From the NCBI GenBank assembly GCA_016938195.1, contig JAFGVC010000113.1, positions 1 to 32,503 of the forward strand: DNA of 32,503 bases. The letters are read 5' to 3'. Positions 1-7,682 of the stretch are shown here, piece after piece. The translations under genes were made by a program, and so were the position numbers. Numbering within the stretch: position 1 is the stretch's first letter; the number at the start of each line of letters is the position of its first letter. The notes beneath the pieces are model-generated. The model saw only the letters and a list, made by a program, of their open reading frames with translations, had not been told where the DNA came from and ran no database searches. The stretch comes from Tissierellales bacterium (GTDB lineage Bacteria; Bacillota; Clostridia; Tissierellales; Dethiosulfatibacteraceae).

Positions 1-26
1 AAAATTGTTTGTGTTTCAAATTCCCG

Positions 27-48
27 TGGTCTTTTAAGACCATTTTTT
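27..48 (+). terminator. Rho-independent terminator of a gene left of the window
   Basis: A 7-base stem, TGGTCTT pairing with AAGACCA around a 2-base loop, is followed directly by six T on the plus strand. It would end a rightward transcript that enters from outside the window and converges on the DUF2202 gene. The rest of 49-177 is AT-rich and shows no gene. Confidence 0.6.
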
Positions 49-178
49 ATGCTGCCTTTTTTTCATACACTACTTTACACTACCTTTCATCTCAATCATC
101 GTGTCGTTAATAATGACTCAACATGATTATATCATAAATAGACCCTGACCATTAAAAAAATACGAATCATTGAATCCC

Positions 179-217
179 AAAAAAGGTTCTGTGCTCAAAA
201 TAATGAGCACAGAACCT
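179..217 (-). terminator. Rho-independent terminator of the DUF2202 gene
   Basis: A perfect 14-base inverted repeat (184-197 with 204-217, arm AGGTTCTGTGCTCA) with a 6-base loop is followed on the minus strand by a run of six T. It lies 24 bases beyond the stop codon of the DUF2202 gene and is the strongest hairpin at this end of the window. Confidence 0.85.
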
Positions 218-241
218 ATAAAAAATCATTTATTTAACGCG

Positions 242-814
242 TCATTTTACCTGTCGACCATATGCTCTTGCATTGCTACTTCTGTTGTTCGCAAACCCGT
301 TGTTACCTGTTCTACTATCTGCCTTTTCAAATGCTTTTAGGTGATTTTCGGAAGCTTTCATCAATCTTTCAAACACTGAAGCAACATCGTCAGGAAGATC
401 TTCTTCGAGAAATTTTTCATACATTTCTATATTTTTTATTTCCGCTTCCACCCCTATCGCATAAATTTCTTCTAGTGTTTCCGGTAAAACAATACGATCA
501 GCGGCGTCATTAATTGGCAATTCATATCCATAGGCTTCAAACAAAGGAACCAACGCTCTTATATGCGTTTCTTCTGCTTTAACGATATTGGAAAATGGTC
601 TAATTTGTCCGTATTCGCTCATTAATGCGTCATATTCCGCTTTAGCCATGTACTCATCTTCGATGGCATATCCAAGCATTTCTTCCAATGTCCAGCTCTC
701 GTCGTTTTCAGCTCCTGCCGCACCAAAATCATTAACTTCAGCATAAGCTACTCCTGTCAATGCTATTGAAAAAGATAGTGTTGCTACTATTAATAAACTC
801 ATTGTTTTTTTCAT
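242..814 (-). CDS. Exported DUF2202 ferritin-like protein
   Basis: The 190-residue protein starts with a classic signal peptide (MKKTMSLLIVATLSFSIALT, likely cleaved after AYA near residue 25). It continues as a DUF2202 domain: an acidic, helical sequence with repeated Glu/His positions (EEMLGYAIEDEYMAKAEY at about 42-59, EETHIRAL at about 80-87, EAEIKNIEMYEKF, ASENHLKAFE). The pattern resembles the four-helix ferritin-like fold with a possible two-metal site. The C-terminal 20 residues are Asn/Arg-rich and probably disordered. The start is supported by GGGAG eight bases upstream. The gene is monocistronic with its own strong terminator. The function of DUF2202 proteins is not established; a metal- or redox-related role outside the membrane is inference. 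Confidence 0.8.
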   Translation of the reverse strand: MKKTMSLLIVATLSFSIALTGVAYAEVNDFGAAGAENDESWTLEEMLGYAIEDEYMAKAEYDALMSEYGQIRPFSNIVKAEETHIRALVPLFEAYGYELPINDAADRIVLPETLEEIYAIGVEAEIKNIEMYEKFLEEDLPDDVASVFERLMKASENHLKAFEKADSRTGNNGFANNRSSNARAYGRQVK

Positions 815-890
815 TTTATTTTCTCCCTTGAATAATATATTTTGTTGATAATGTCATTATATGAGGGAGTTGTGTAGAACTTATGAAGAG

Positions 891-1640
891 CTATCTTAAT
901 TGTACTTCTATTGTGCTAATATCAATTTCGTTGAGCGGGTCTACTGTATGATAATACCACTTGTCTTCATCAACCTTATAGATCAGGTTCCAGTTGAGAT
1001 TATAAGTCAGTACCCTGTCGGTTCCATTCATATCTGTCATAAAAAGCTGATATCCTTCCTCAGGTCTAAGATTCATAGTGCTTCCTGACGGTCGATAATA
1101 AACATGATCTATTGGATTGGCCCATTCTTCCGGATCCAACCCCAAATCGGTATATTGATAAGGATCCCATGTACGCCCATATGAACCCATTTCATCATAA
1201 TGATTTCTAATTATTTCTGCCATTGCAGATGAAATTTCAGCAAAATTGCTTCCCAGAGAGCTTAAAGGCGCCGGCTCATCGTCAAGGTAAATTCTCCATA
1301 ATTGATTATCAATCTCCCATCTGAAGCTTGCATCCTTCTGTTGAGGAGTGGTGTTTCCCGATAAATAGCCTTCTGTTTTCAATAGATTCAATCTATCCTC
1401 ATCCGTTAAAATGCCTTCAAAGAGGTCTCCGCTTTCATTGTTTACGCTTCCAATAATTCTAAAAAGACAGGTCGCTTTGTTCAATACACCAACAGTCTTA
1501 TAATCTGCTTCTATTTTTGCTTTTTCCATTGTTTGGAGAAATCTTGGCACACCTATTGATGCTAAGATTGCTATCACAGATAATACAACAATCAACTCTA
1601 TCAATGAGAAGCCTCTATTGTTATTTTGTTTTTCAAGCAT
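891..1640 (-). CDS. Type IV prepilin-like (pseudopilin) protein
   Basis: The N-terminus carries a class III signal: short basic leader, Gly at residue 10, then FSLIELIVVLSVIAILASIG, with Phe at +1 and Glu at +5 of the mature protein. A prepilin peptidase would cut after the Gly. The remaining ~220 residues form a soluble domain rich in Trp, Tyr and Asp that I do not recognise. I chose the ATG at 1640 because AGGAG lies 10 bases before it; an in-frame ATG at 1649 has only one base of spacing. At ~249 residues it is long for a major pilin and is more like a minor pilin or a type II secretion pseudopilin. No pilus assembly genes are in the window. It follows the diguanylate cyclase gene by 35 bases and is probably cotranscribed with it. 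Confidence 0.8.
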   Translation of the reverse strand: MLEKQNNNRGFSLIELIVVLSVIAILASIGVPRFLQTMEKAKIEADYKTVGVLNKATCLFRIIGSVNNESGDLFEGILTDEDRLNLLKTEGYLSGNTTPQQKDASFRWEIDNQLWRIYLDDEPAPLSSLGSNFAEISSAMAEIIRNHYDEMGSYGRTWDPYQYTDLGLDPEEWANPIDHVYYRPSGSTMNLRPEEGYQLFMTDMNGTDRVLTYNLNWNLIYKVDEDKWYYHTVDPLNEIDISTIEVQLR

Positions 1641-1675
1641 CCTTTTCATTCTCCTTTTAAATGTTTAGCACTAAC

Positions 1676-3445
1676 TCATCCCATCACAATTCTGTTTTTT
1701 CCTGTTCTCTTGGCTTCATACATTGCATCATCAGCCCTTTTAATCAATTCCTTGATTGATTCGCCCTTTTTCCATTCAACGACGCCGCCACTAATTGTTA
1801 TATCGCTGTCCACACTCAATGCCATAGAAGCTATTTTTTTTCTGATTCTTTCAGCAACATCAAAAGCTGTTTGTTTACTTGTTTGAGGCAATATCACTAA
1901 AAATTCTTCTCCTCCGTAACGACCTACGGCATCTGTTGTTCGAACAGTACCTAGCATAAAATCAGCCACCTTTCTCAATGTTTCATCTCCTACGAGATGT
2001 CCATAGCTATCATTGATTTTTTTGAAATCATCCATGTCAAAAAGAATAATGGACAAAGGCTCTTGTTCAAGTTTTATCTCTGCCTTAAGCCGTTCAAAAA
2101 TGTGTTGATGATTATATGTCTCAGTCATTCCATCCGTGATAGTAAGTCTACGGACCTTGTCATCAATTATTTTTCTCTCCCTAATCATTTGATTAGCCGA
2201 CTCCGCCAATACAATCATTTCATTAAAATGGACCTCAGCTAGATTTATTTCATTGTGATCCTTTGCAGCGCTTCGGAAAAATTCATTAAATTTATCCGTT
2301 GTATAAGCGATTTTTTTCGACATGTATTGAAACGCTACTATCAGAAGCAAGAGCATCATGCCAATGAAGAAAACAACCCTCACAATTTGTTTTTCGATTT
2401 TCTTTTCAAACTCGACCTTCATCTGTTCAAGCCCCATTGAAAGCGTATCTAAATACAAAGTGCTACCCAAAATCCATCCCCAATCCTCATAGTTTCGTAC
2501 AAAGGTCATCGTTTCACGATTCATACTCGTGCCGTCCAAGCCGAACCAGCTATGATGTAAATAACTGCCATTAGGATATTCCGAAATAGCTTTAAATTCC
2601 TCCTCATAGATTGAAATACCATTATTATCCTTTAAATCAACAATACTATGTCCAATCAAGTCCGGATAATTTCCATTTGCTAATTCAATGCCTTCATGAC
2701 TCACCACAAAGATATATTGCTCATTATTGATTCCAAAGTGAACATTATTGACTTCATTCAATACATCCACCTTTAAATCTCTTTCAACATCATCTATATA
2801 TTCTCCCGTGCCGATATACCAATTCAAGGGCTCAAAAAACTTGACAAATGAGATTTTCTCGTAAATTAATCCATCCTCTTTACCCGGTTTTTTCCAATAA
2901 TCTGTCACAAAACCTTCTCCGTTTTCACTCACGATATTGATTTCATCACGAATAACATAATTTCCTTTTTCATCCTGTAAGTCCAATACGTTTTGTCCTT
3001 CAAACTCAGGAAAAGGAGGATAAAGCTGCTCAATACCATCCATCGATACAATAAAATAATATCCGCGCCCGTCATTAAACGAAATAGGTCGTAAAGCATC
3101 TTTAATTCTCTTTTCTATTTCTTCATTGCTCACATTTCCATTATTAGAGCTATAAATATGCTCCGCTATAGCAATAGCCTCATTAGTTCTTTGCCTAATA
3201 TCATGCTTCAACAAAGATTCCGCACTTTCTCTACGCCTCATTGCATATTCATAAATAAGATTAACTTGAGATTCCATTATTTGTTTATTGCTCGAAATAT
3301 AGAGTTCTTCCCTCTCTTTAAGCTGTAGCTCAAACATATCTACCATATCGAATATCCAAAGGGATCCGATGGTGAGAGCTGTTAAGATAATCAAAACAGT
3401 AGCCAATAAAGTGGCTACTTTTATAACGCTAAATTGTCTTTTCAC
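1676..3445 (-). CDS. Membrane diguanylate cyclase with double Cache sensor
   Basis: The protein makes the second messenger cyclic di-GMP from two GTP. It has a first membrane helix at about 8-30, an extracytoplasmic region with two Cache-type modules (about 120-220, motif GRGYYFIVSMDG; about 240-330, motif EQYIFVVSHEG), a second helix at about 355-372, then a GGDEF domain. The active site is GGEEF at 511-515, the metal-binding Asp is at about 470 (LFDMDDFKKIND), and the inhibitory I-site RxxD (RTTD, 502-505) lies exactly five residues before it. It is therefore predicted active and product-inhibited. The start is GTG with GGGAG seven bases upstream. The ligand is unknown; Cache domains often bind small carboxylates or amino acids, which would fit the neighbourhood but is inference. 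Confidence 0.9.
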   Translation of the reverse strand: MKRQFSVIKVATLLATVLIILTALTIGSLWIFDMVDMFELQLKEREELYISSNKQIMESQVNLIYEYAMRRRESAESLLKHDIRQRTNEAIAIAEHIYSSNNGNVSNEEIEKRIKDALRPISFNDGRGYYFIVSMDGIEQLYPPFPEFEGQNVLDLQDEKGNYVIRDEINIVSENGEGFVTDYWKKPGKEDGLIYEKISFVKFFEPLNWYIGTGEYIDDVERDLKVDVLNEVNNVHFGINNEQYIFVVSHEGIELANGNYPDLIGHSIVDLKDNNGISIYEEEFKAISEYPNGSYLHHSWFGLDGTSMNRETMTFVRNYEDWGWILGSTLYLDTLSMGLEQMKVEFEKKIEKQIVRVVFFIGMMLLLLIVAFQYMSKKIAYTTDKFNEFFRSAAKDHNEINLAEVHFNEMIVLAESANQMIRERKIIDDKVRRLTITDGMTETYNHQHIFERLKAEIKLEQEPLSIILFDMDDFKKINDSYGHLVGDETLRKVADFMLGTVRTTDAVGRYGGEEFLVILPQTSKQTAFDVAERIRKKIASMALSVDSDITISGGVVEWKKGESIKELIKRADDAMYEAKRTGKNRIVMG

Positions 3446-3540
3446 TCGTCATCTCCCTCTCAGAATAAGCTCATATTTTTTTAGTTATGGTTTATATATA
3501 CCCTAATTTTAAAAAAATATACATATTAAAACTTTCTTCA

Positions 3541-3572
3541 AAAAAAGAGGGCTTCTTTTCAGAAGCCCTCTT
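3541..3572 (-). terminator. Rho-independent terminator of the ggt operon
   Basis: A perfect 12-base stem (3545-3556 with 3561-3572, arm AAGAGGGCTTCT) with a TTTC loop is followed on the minus strand by T residues. It sits six bases past the stop of the glutamate-synthase-like gene and separates it from the diguanylate cyclase gene. Confidence 0.85.
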
Positions 3573-3577
3573 ACTGA

Positions 3578-5131
3578 TTACAAATCTTTTAATGCCTGCT
3601 TCAGCCTTGCAGACGAATCTTTCAAGCCTGTCACACTAGCAGCTAAATCCGTTAAAGGGATGAGGTCATCACGATTAATGTGCTCAACTGCAAATTTTCT
3701 GTTCAATGCCATCAGCTGCTGCAATCCCGTCGAAACTCTCTGAATATAAGAGTAAAGTCCAATAGCACCCGTAGACATCGAATTTACTTTACTGCCATAA
3801 AAAACACGAAGTTTTTTTATTTCTTCGAAAACATCTTCAACCGTGTTTCCAAATCTATCCAATTCTTTAGGTGTTTTTCCGGCTTTTATTAAATCGCCAA
3901 TTTGCTTGCCCGTCATCGCAGCCGCCATTGCAGCTCTTCCAATGCCAATCAAATTAATGTATGGCGCCCCTAAGGCCAGTCCTTTAAAAACATGGTCTTC
4001 CATCGAAAATCCACCGGTAATAGCTACTTGAGGCAATTCATAACCTTTCTCCTCCATCTTATGTAGAATGTCATATACTCTGCTCTCAAGTTCTACTGTA
4101 GGCAAACCCCACTCATCCATCATTCTGACAGGACTGTTGCCTGTCCCGCCTCCGGCTCCGTCAAAGGTAACGAGATCGACGCCTGAGCGAGAAGCTATTT
4201 TAAGAATCATAACCAAGTCCTCTACATCATAAGGTCCGGTTTTAAAACAAACACGTTGAGCTCCCATTTTCTTAAGTGCTTGTACACGTTCAGTCAAAAT
4301 TTCCATATCCCACATTGGAAGTTTCCCTATTTTTTCAAAAACCTGCCCAATGCCCTTTTTATAATTTTCTGCAATTTGCATGTCCGAAGGATCAGGATAA
4401 ATAAGATAACCCATCCTTTGAAATCTCAAGGCTTCCTCTAAATTTTTAACTCTTCCCATCCCCTGAATGCCCTTGGCGGCTTGTCCAAACTTTAATTCAA
4501 CAGATTTTACACCTAATGATTGAATAGCATATTCCAAAACGCCCAAATTTTCATCGTCTACATTAGCCTGAACGATAATATCTCCAAATCCTATATCATA
4601 TTCTCTAAAAGCCTGAACCATTTCTGCCAAAAGTGGAGAATGCATCACTCTGCCATCCTTTAAAAGAAGACCTTGATCTTTTCCGACAACATCCTCTCCA
4701 ATTACGACGGCAACACCAGCCAAAGCTGCACCGGCATAATAATCACGCCAATTTAACTTTGCCATAGCCGGCAAAATAATGGGAGCCTTCATTTTAATCA
4801 TGTTTGACTTCCCTAAAGCCGATGAGATGTTAACCTTTGGAAATGTTGCTTCATCTGAATCCTTTTGACAGCCCCATGCACCAAAAACTCTACCATTAAT
4901 GTTTAAGTGAGAAAAATCAAGAGGATAGTCCTTTTCTGATGCGAATTGATTAATGTCCGATTGATAGGGATAAATCGCTTCCGGGCCTCGGACAGCCGAC
5001 AAACCAATTTCACAACTACCGGTACAATTTGACGTACAAACCGAGCACATTCCCGAAAAGGGTGATGAATGGTCAGGTGTCCTTAATTTTGTATGCGTCA
5101 GAGCACTTCCTAAAGCTTTGCTATAAGACAT
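3578..5131 (-). CDS. FMN-binding glutamate-synthase-like protein with N-terminal 4-Cys cluster
   Basis: The 517-residue protein matches the FMN/synthase domain of glutamate synthase (GltB-type TIM barrel), as in stand-alone archaeal-type proteins. It has the glycine-rich phosphate-binding stretch FDGAGGGTGNSP, TGPYDVEDL and a late barrel motif ITGGFSMEDHVFKGLALGA. It lacks the N-terminal glutaminase domain of full GltB. The N-terminus instead has four cysteines at 29, 32, 36 and 40 (CxxCxxxCxxxC), which suggests a small iron-sulfur cluster. GGAGG six bases before the ATG supports the start. It follows the gamma-glutamyltransferase gene by 38 bases, so they form one operon. Amino transfer or a related FMN-dependent oxidation of an amino-acid-derived substrate is likely; the reaction is not proven. 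Confidence 0.8.
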   Translation of the reverse strand: MSYSKALGSALTHTKLRTPDHSSPFSGMCSVCTSNCTGSCEIGLSAVRGPEAIYPYQSDINQFASEKDYPLDFSHLNINGRVFGAWGCQKDSDEATFPKVNISSALGKSNMIKMKAPIILPAMAKLNWRDYYAGAALAGVAVVIGEDVVGKDQGLLLKDGRVMHSPLLAEMVQAFREYDIGFGDIIVQANVDDENLGVLEYAIQSLGVKSVELKFGQAAKGIQGMGRVKNLEEALRFQRMGYLIYPDPSDMQIAENYKKGIGQVFEKIGKLPMWDMEILTERVQALKKMGAQRVCFKTGPYDVEDLVMILKIASRSGVDLVTFDGAGGGTGNSPVRMMDEWGLPTVELESRVYDILHKMEEKGYELPQVAITGGFSMEDHVFKGLALGAPYINLIGIGRAAMAAAMTGKQIGDLIKAGKTPKELDRFGNTVEDVFEEIKKLRVFYGSKVNSMSTGAIGLYSYIQRVSTGLQQLMALNRKFAVEHINRDDLIPLTDLAASVTGLKDSSARLKQALKDL

Positions 5132-5169
5132 ATTTAACCTCCGCGAAAAAATATTGGATCAGACTTTAA

Positions 5170-6780
5170 TCAATAACAGGCTACAGAACCGTCTGTCCGA
5201 GATTCTGTCCCTCCATATAATACCTTGCCATCCGCAATAATCATCTCTCCCCTTCCAAAAATTCCCCCTGAATTAGCAATCGACATTTCATGCCCTAAAG
5301 CTTCAAGAGCATTTACCAGATAAGAAGGAAAAGAGGGTTCTACCACAAATTTCTTCCCTTCCATCCATTGCCATCTAGGCGCATCCAGTGCCATCTGGGG
5401 ATTGAGATTGAAATCGATTAGATTCATAGCTACTTGAAGATGTCCTTGTGGCTGCATGTAACCACCCATTACACCAAAAGGTCCTACTGCTTCGTTATTT
5501 TTCATAATAAATCCAGGAATAATGGTATGATAGGTTTTTTTCCCGCCCTTTAAATAATTATAGTCTTCAGGATTTAGCGAAAAATCAGCCCCTCTATTTT
5601 GTAATCCTATACCGGTTCCTTCTACGACAATTCCTGACCCAAATCCCATATAGTTGCTCTGAATAAACGAAACCATATTACCCTCGCTGTCCGCCGTACA
5701 TAAGTAAACTGTACCCCCTGAAGGTGGAATACCCGCTTGATGATCTTTGGCAGCCTCTGTCATTTCAAGTCTTCTCATATCTGCAAAGGCATCGCTTAAC
5801 AAATCACGAGAAGTATAATCCATATATTTAGGATCCGTCACGTATTTTTTTCCATCTGCAAAAGCAATTTTAATGGCTTCAAATTGTCTATGAAACGTCT
5901 GCACATCATCTCTAGATTTAAAGTCAAATTTTTTAAGAAGATTCAGTGCCATTAACGCTACTATTCCCTGACCATTAGGGGGTATTTCACAAATGTCATA
6001 TCCCTTATAATTAACACTGATAGGTTCAACCCATTCTGCATGATAGTTAGCCAAATCTTCTTTCTTCAGAAATCCACCAAACTTACGTGAACATGCATCT
6101 ATGCGGTCGGCCAATGCTCCTCGATAAAAACTTTCGGCATTTGTGCGGCCTATTTCTTCTAATGCTTTTGCATGATTGGGCAATTTAACAATATCCCCTA
6201 CTTTGGGCACGACTCCATTAGGAATGAATGTTTTATACCATTCATCAAATGAGGAATCATTGCACTCTGCTTTAAAACGATTATATCCCTTTTCCCAATT
6301 CAAGCCTAAGGTTGGAGTTAAAGGGTAGCCTTCAGAGGCATATCTTATTGCCGGTTCCAAAACAACACTCAAAGGAAGTTTTCCAAATCTTTCAGAAAGT
6401 GCAGCCCAAGCTCCCGGTGCCCCCGGAACAGTCACAGGCGTCCACCCAAATTTCGGCATACTTTCATAGCCTTTCTGTTTAACCGCTTCTGCTGTTAAAT
6501 CTTTAGGCGCATTCCCACTCCCATTTAGCCCATATAATTTTCGGTCTTCTTTAATCCAAACAAGCGCAAAAGCATCGCCTCCAATACCGTTTGAAGTAGG
6601 TTCCACAACTGTCAAACAAGCTGCTGTCGCTATAGCTGCATCTACAGCATTGCCACCTTTTTTCAACATATCCAGACCCGCATTGGCAGCTAAAGGTTGA
6701 GATGTCGCCACCATTCCATTGATTGCGATATGTGTATTTCTGTTTGACGCGTAGGGTTGATAATTACAATTAAATTTCAT
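5170..6780 (-). CDS. Gamma-glutamyltransferase family protein, cytoplasmic (YwrD-like)
   Basis: This is an Ntn-hydrolase of the gamma-glutamyltransferase family, 536 residues. Markers are MVATSQPLAANAGLDMLKKG GNAVDAAIA near the N-terminus, EPTSNGIGGD, TVPGAPGAW, and the likely autoprocessing nucleophile Thr357 in SGGTVYLCTADSEGNMVSF, followed by GLQNRGADF and the late GVMGGYMQPQGH. No signal peptide is visible, unlike secreted GGT, so it probably acts on gamma-glutamyl compounds in the cytoplasm. I start it at the ATG at 6780 because GGAGGAGG lies just upstream; a longer frame to 6813 has no such site. It is first in an operon with the glutamate-synthase-like gene and is divergent from an Lrp-type regulator. 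The natural substrate could be glutathione, a gamma-glutamyl peptide or a related amide. Confidence 0.88.
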   Translation of the reverse strand: MKFNCNYQPYASNRNTHIAINGMVATSQPLAANAGLDMLKKGGNAVDAAIATAACLTVVEPTSNGIGGDAFALVWIKEDRKLYGLNGSGNAPKDLTAEAVKQKGYESMPKFGWTPVTVPGAPGAWAALSERFGKLPLSVVLEPAIRYASEGYPLTPTLGLNWEKGYNRFKAECNDSSFDEWYKTFIPNGVVPKVGDIVKLPNHAKALEEIGRTNAESFYRGALADRIDACSRKFGGFLKKEDLANYHAEWVEPISVNYKGYDICEIPPNGQGIVALMALNLLKKFDFKSRDDVQTFHRQFEAIKIAFADGKKYVTDPKYMDYTSRDLLSDAFADMRRLEMTEAAKDHQAGIPPSGGTVYLCTADSEGNMVSFIQSNYMGFGSGIVVEGTGIGLQNRGADFSLNPEDYNYLKGGKKTYHTIIPGFIMKNNEAVGPFGVMGGYMQPQGHLQVAMNLIDFNLNPQMALDAPRWQWMEGKKFVVEPSFPSYLVNALEALGHEMSIANSGGIFGRGEMIIADGKVLYGGTESRTDGSVACY

Positions 6781-6880
6781 TCTATCCTCCTCCTGTATTA
6801 TAAAAAATATCAAATTCTTATTGCTTAATATAATTAAAGACTTTTGTTATCTATATTGATATAAATATTGAAAATTTTCC

Positions 6881-6892
6881 TAACATATGTTA
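6881..6892. promoter_or_regulatory. Candidate Lrp-type operator between ggt and lrp
   Basis: TAACATATGTTA is a perfect 12-base palindrome in the 149-base divergent gap, 37 bases before the regulator's start codon. Lrp/AsnC proteins commonly bind short AT-rich palindromes near their own promoter. The region is AT-rich, so chance is possible. Confidence 0.35.
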
Positions 6893-6929
6893 AATTATAC
6901 TTAACAAGATGTAAAAGGAGAATAACATA

Positions 6930-7388
6930 ATGGGAAATTCAATCTTAGATGATATCGACATGGAAATACTCAAAATTCTTTCTTTAAATGGAAGAGAATC
7001 TTACATTGAAATAGGAAAGAAAGTCAATCTTTCACGTGTATCGGTAAAAACAAGAATAGATGCCATGATAGAACAAGGGGTCATTGAAAGCTTTTCAGTC
7101 ATCATTAATCCCGAAAAAACAGGTCAAACCGTATCTGTTTTTCTGGACATCAAAATCGTACCTGAGTACTTATACGGCATATCAAAGGAATTGAGCAATA
7201 TGCCATTCATCACCGATATTTATCACATGACCGGAGGTTCAAAGCTTCATGTTCATGCTTTGTTTATGGATAAGGAAGAGCTTAGTTCCTTCCTAGAAAA
7301 AAAGCTTTATGCAATGAAAGGAATTGAACATGTCAACTGTGATATGATTGTTTCAAGAATCAAGTGCAGAAAAGGAATAAGACCTTAA
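6930..7388 (+). CDS. Lrp/AsnC family transcriptional regulator
   Basis: The 152-residue protein has an N-terminal helix-turn-helix (DDIDMEILKILSLNGRESYI then LSRVSVKTRIDAMIEQGVI, about 5-50) and a C-terminal RAM effector domain (about 65-148), the usual Lrp layout and length. AGGAG nine bases before the ATG supports the start. It is divergent from the ggt/glutamate-synthase-like operon and may control that operon, the lctP gene downstream, or both. An amino acid is the usual ligand of the family; which one is unknown. Confidence 0.9.
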   Translation: MGNSILDDIDMEILKILSLNGRESYIEIGKKVNLSRVSVKTRIDAMIEQGVIESFSVIINPEKTGQTVSVFLDIKIVPEYLYGISKELSNMPFITDIYHMTGGSKLHVHALFMDKEELSSFLEKKLYAMKGIEHVNCDMIVSRIKCRKGIRP

Positions 7389-7416
7389 TTTACATTATCT
7401 TTATAGCATAATTTTT

Positions 7417-7446
7417 AGGGATTCGGCCGAAATGCCGAATCTCTTT
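7417..7446 (+). terminator. Terminator after the Lrp gene
   Basis: GATTCGGC (7420-7427) pairs with GCCGAATC (7434-7441) around CGAAAT, and the stem can extend by three pairs. A short T-rich tail follows on the plus strand. It lies 30 bases after the regulator's stop. Confidence 0.65.
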
Positions 7447-7682
7447 GTTGATTCATATACAATTAAAAGATTCTTCTCAAATTTCTTAAAATATTTCATT
7501 ATAATGTTGACTATCTAGCACCCTTAAGTTATATTATAATTAACAATATGACATTATTTGACTACATTATATCTTTATTTTTCTATTTTTGTCAACAATA
7601 TATCTAACAAAACATTTCAAAAGGAAAAATAGTTTCTATACTTCTTTAGAAAAACAAATAATACTAGAAAGGACCTTTTCTT
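7447..7682 (+). other. AT-rich gap upstream of lctP
   Basis: The intergenic space before lctP holds no recognisable gene or riboswitch. It is very AT-rich. TTGACT at 7507-7512 is followed at poor spacing by TATTAT/TATAAT-like sequence at 7532-7540, so a promoter here is possible but not firm. The lctP ribosome binding site (GAAAGGA) lies about ten bases before its ATG. Confidence 0.4.

Noticed and set aside
7507-7540. Firm promoter for lctP (TTGACT with TATTAT/TATAAT)
   Set aside because: The spacers (19 or 22 bases) are not convincing, so it is noted only as a possibility.
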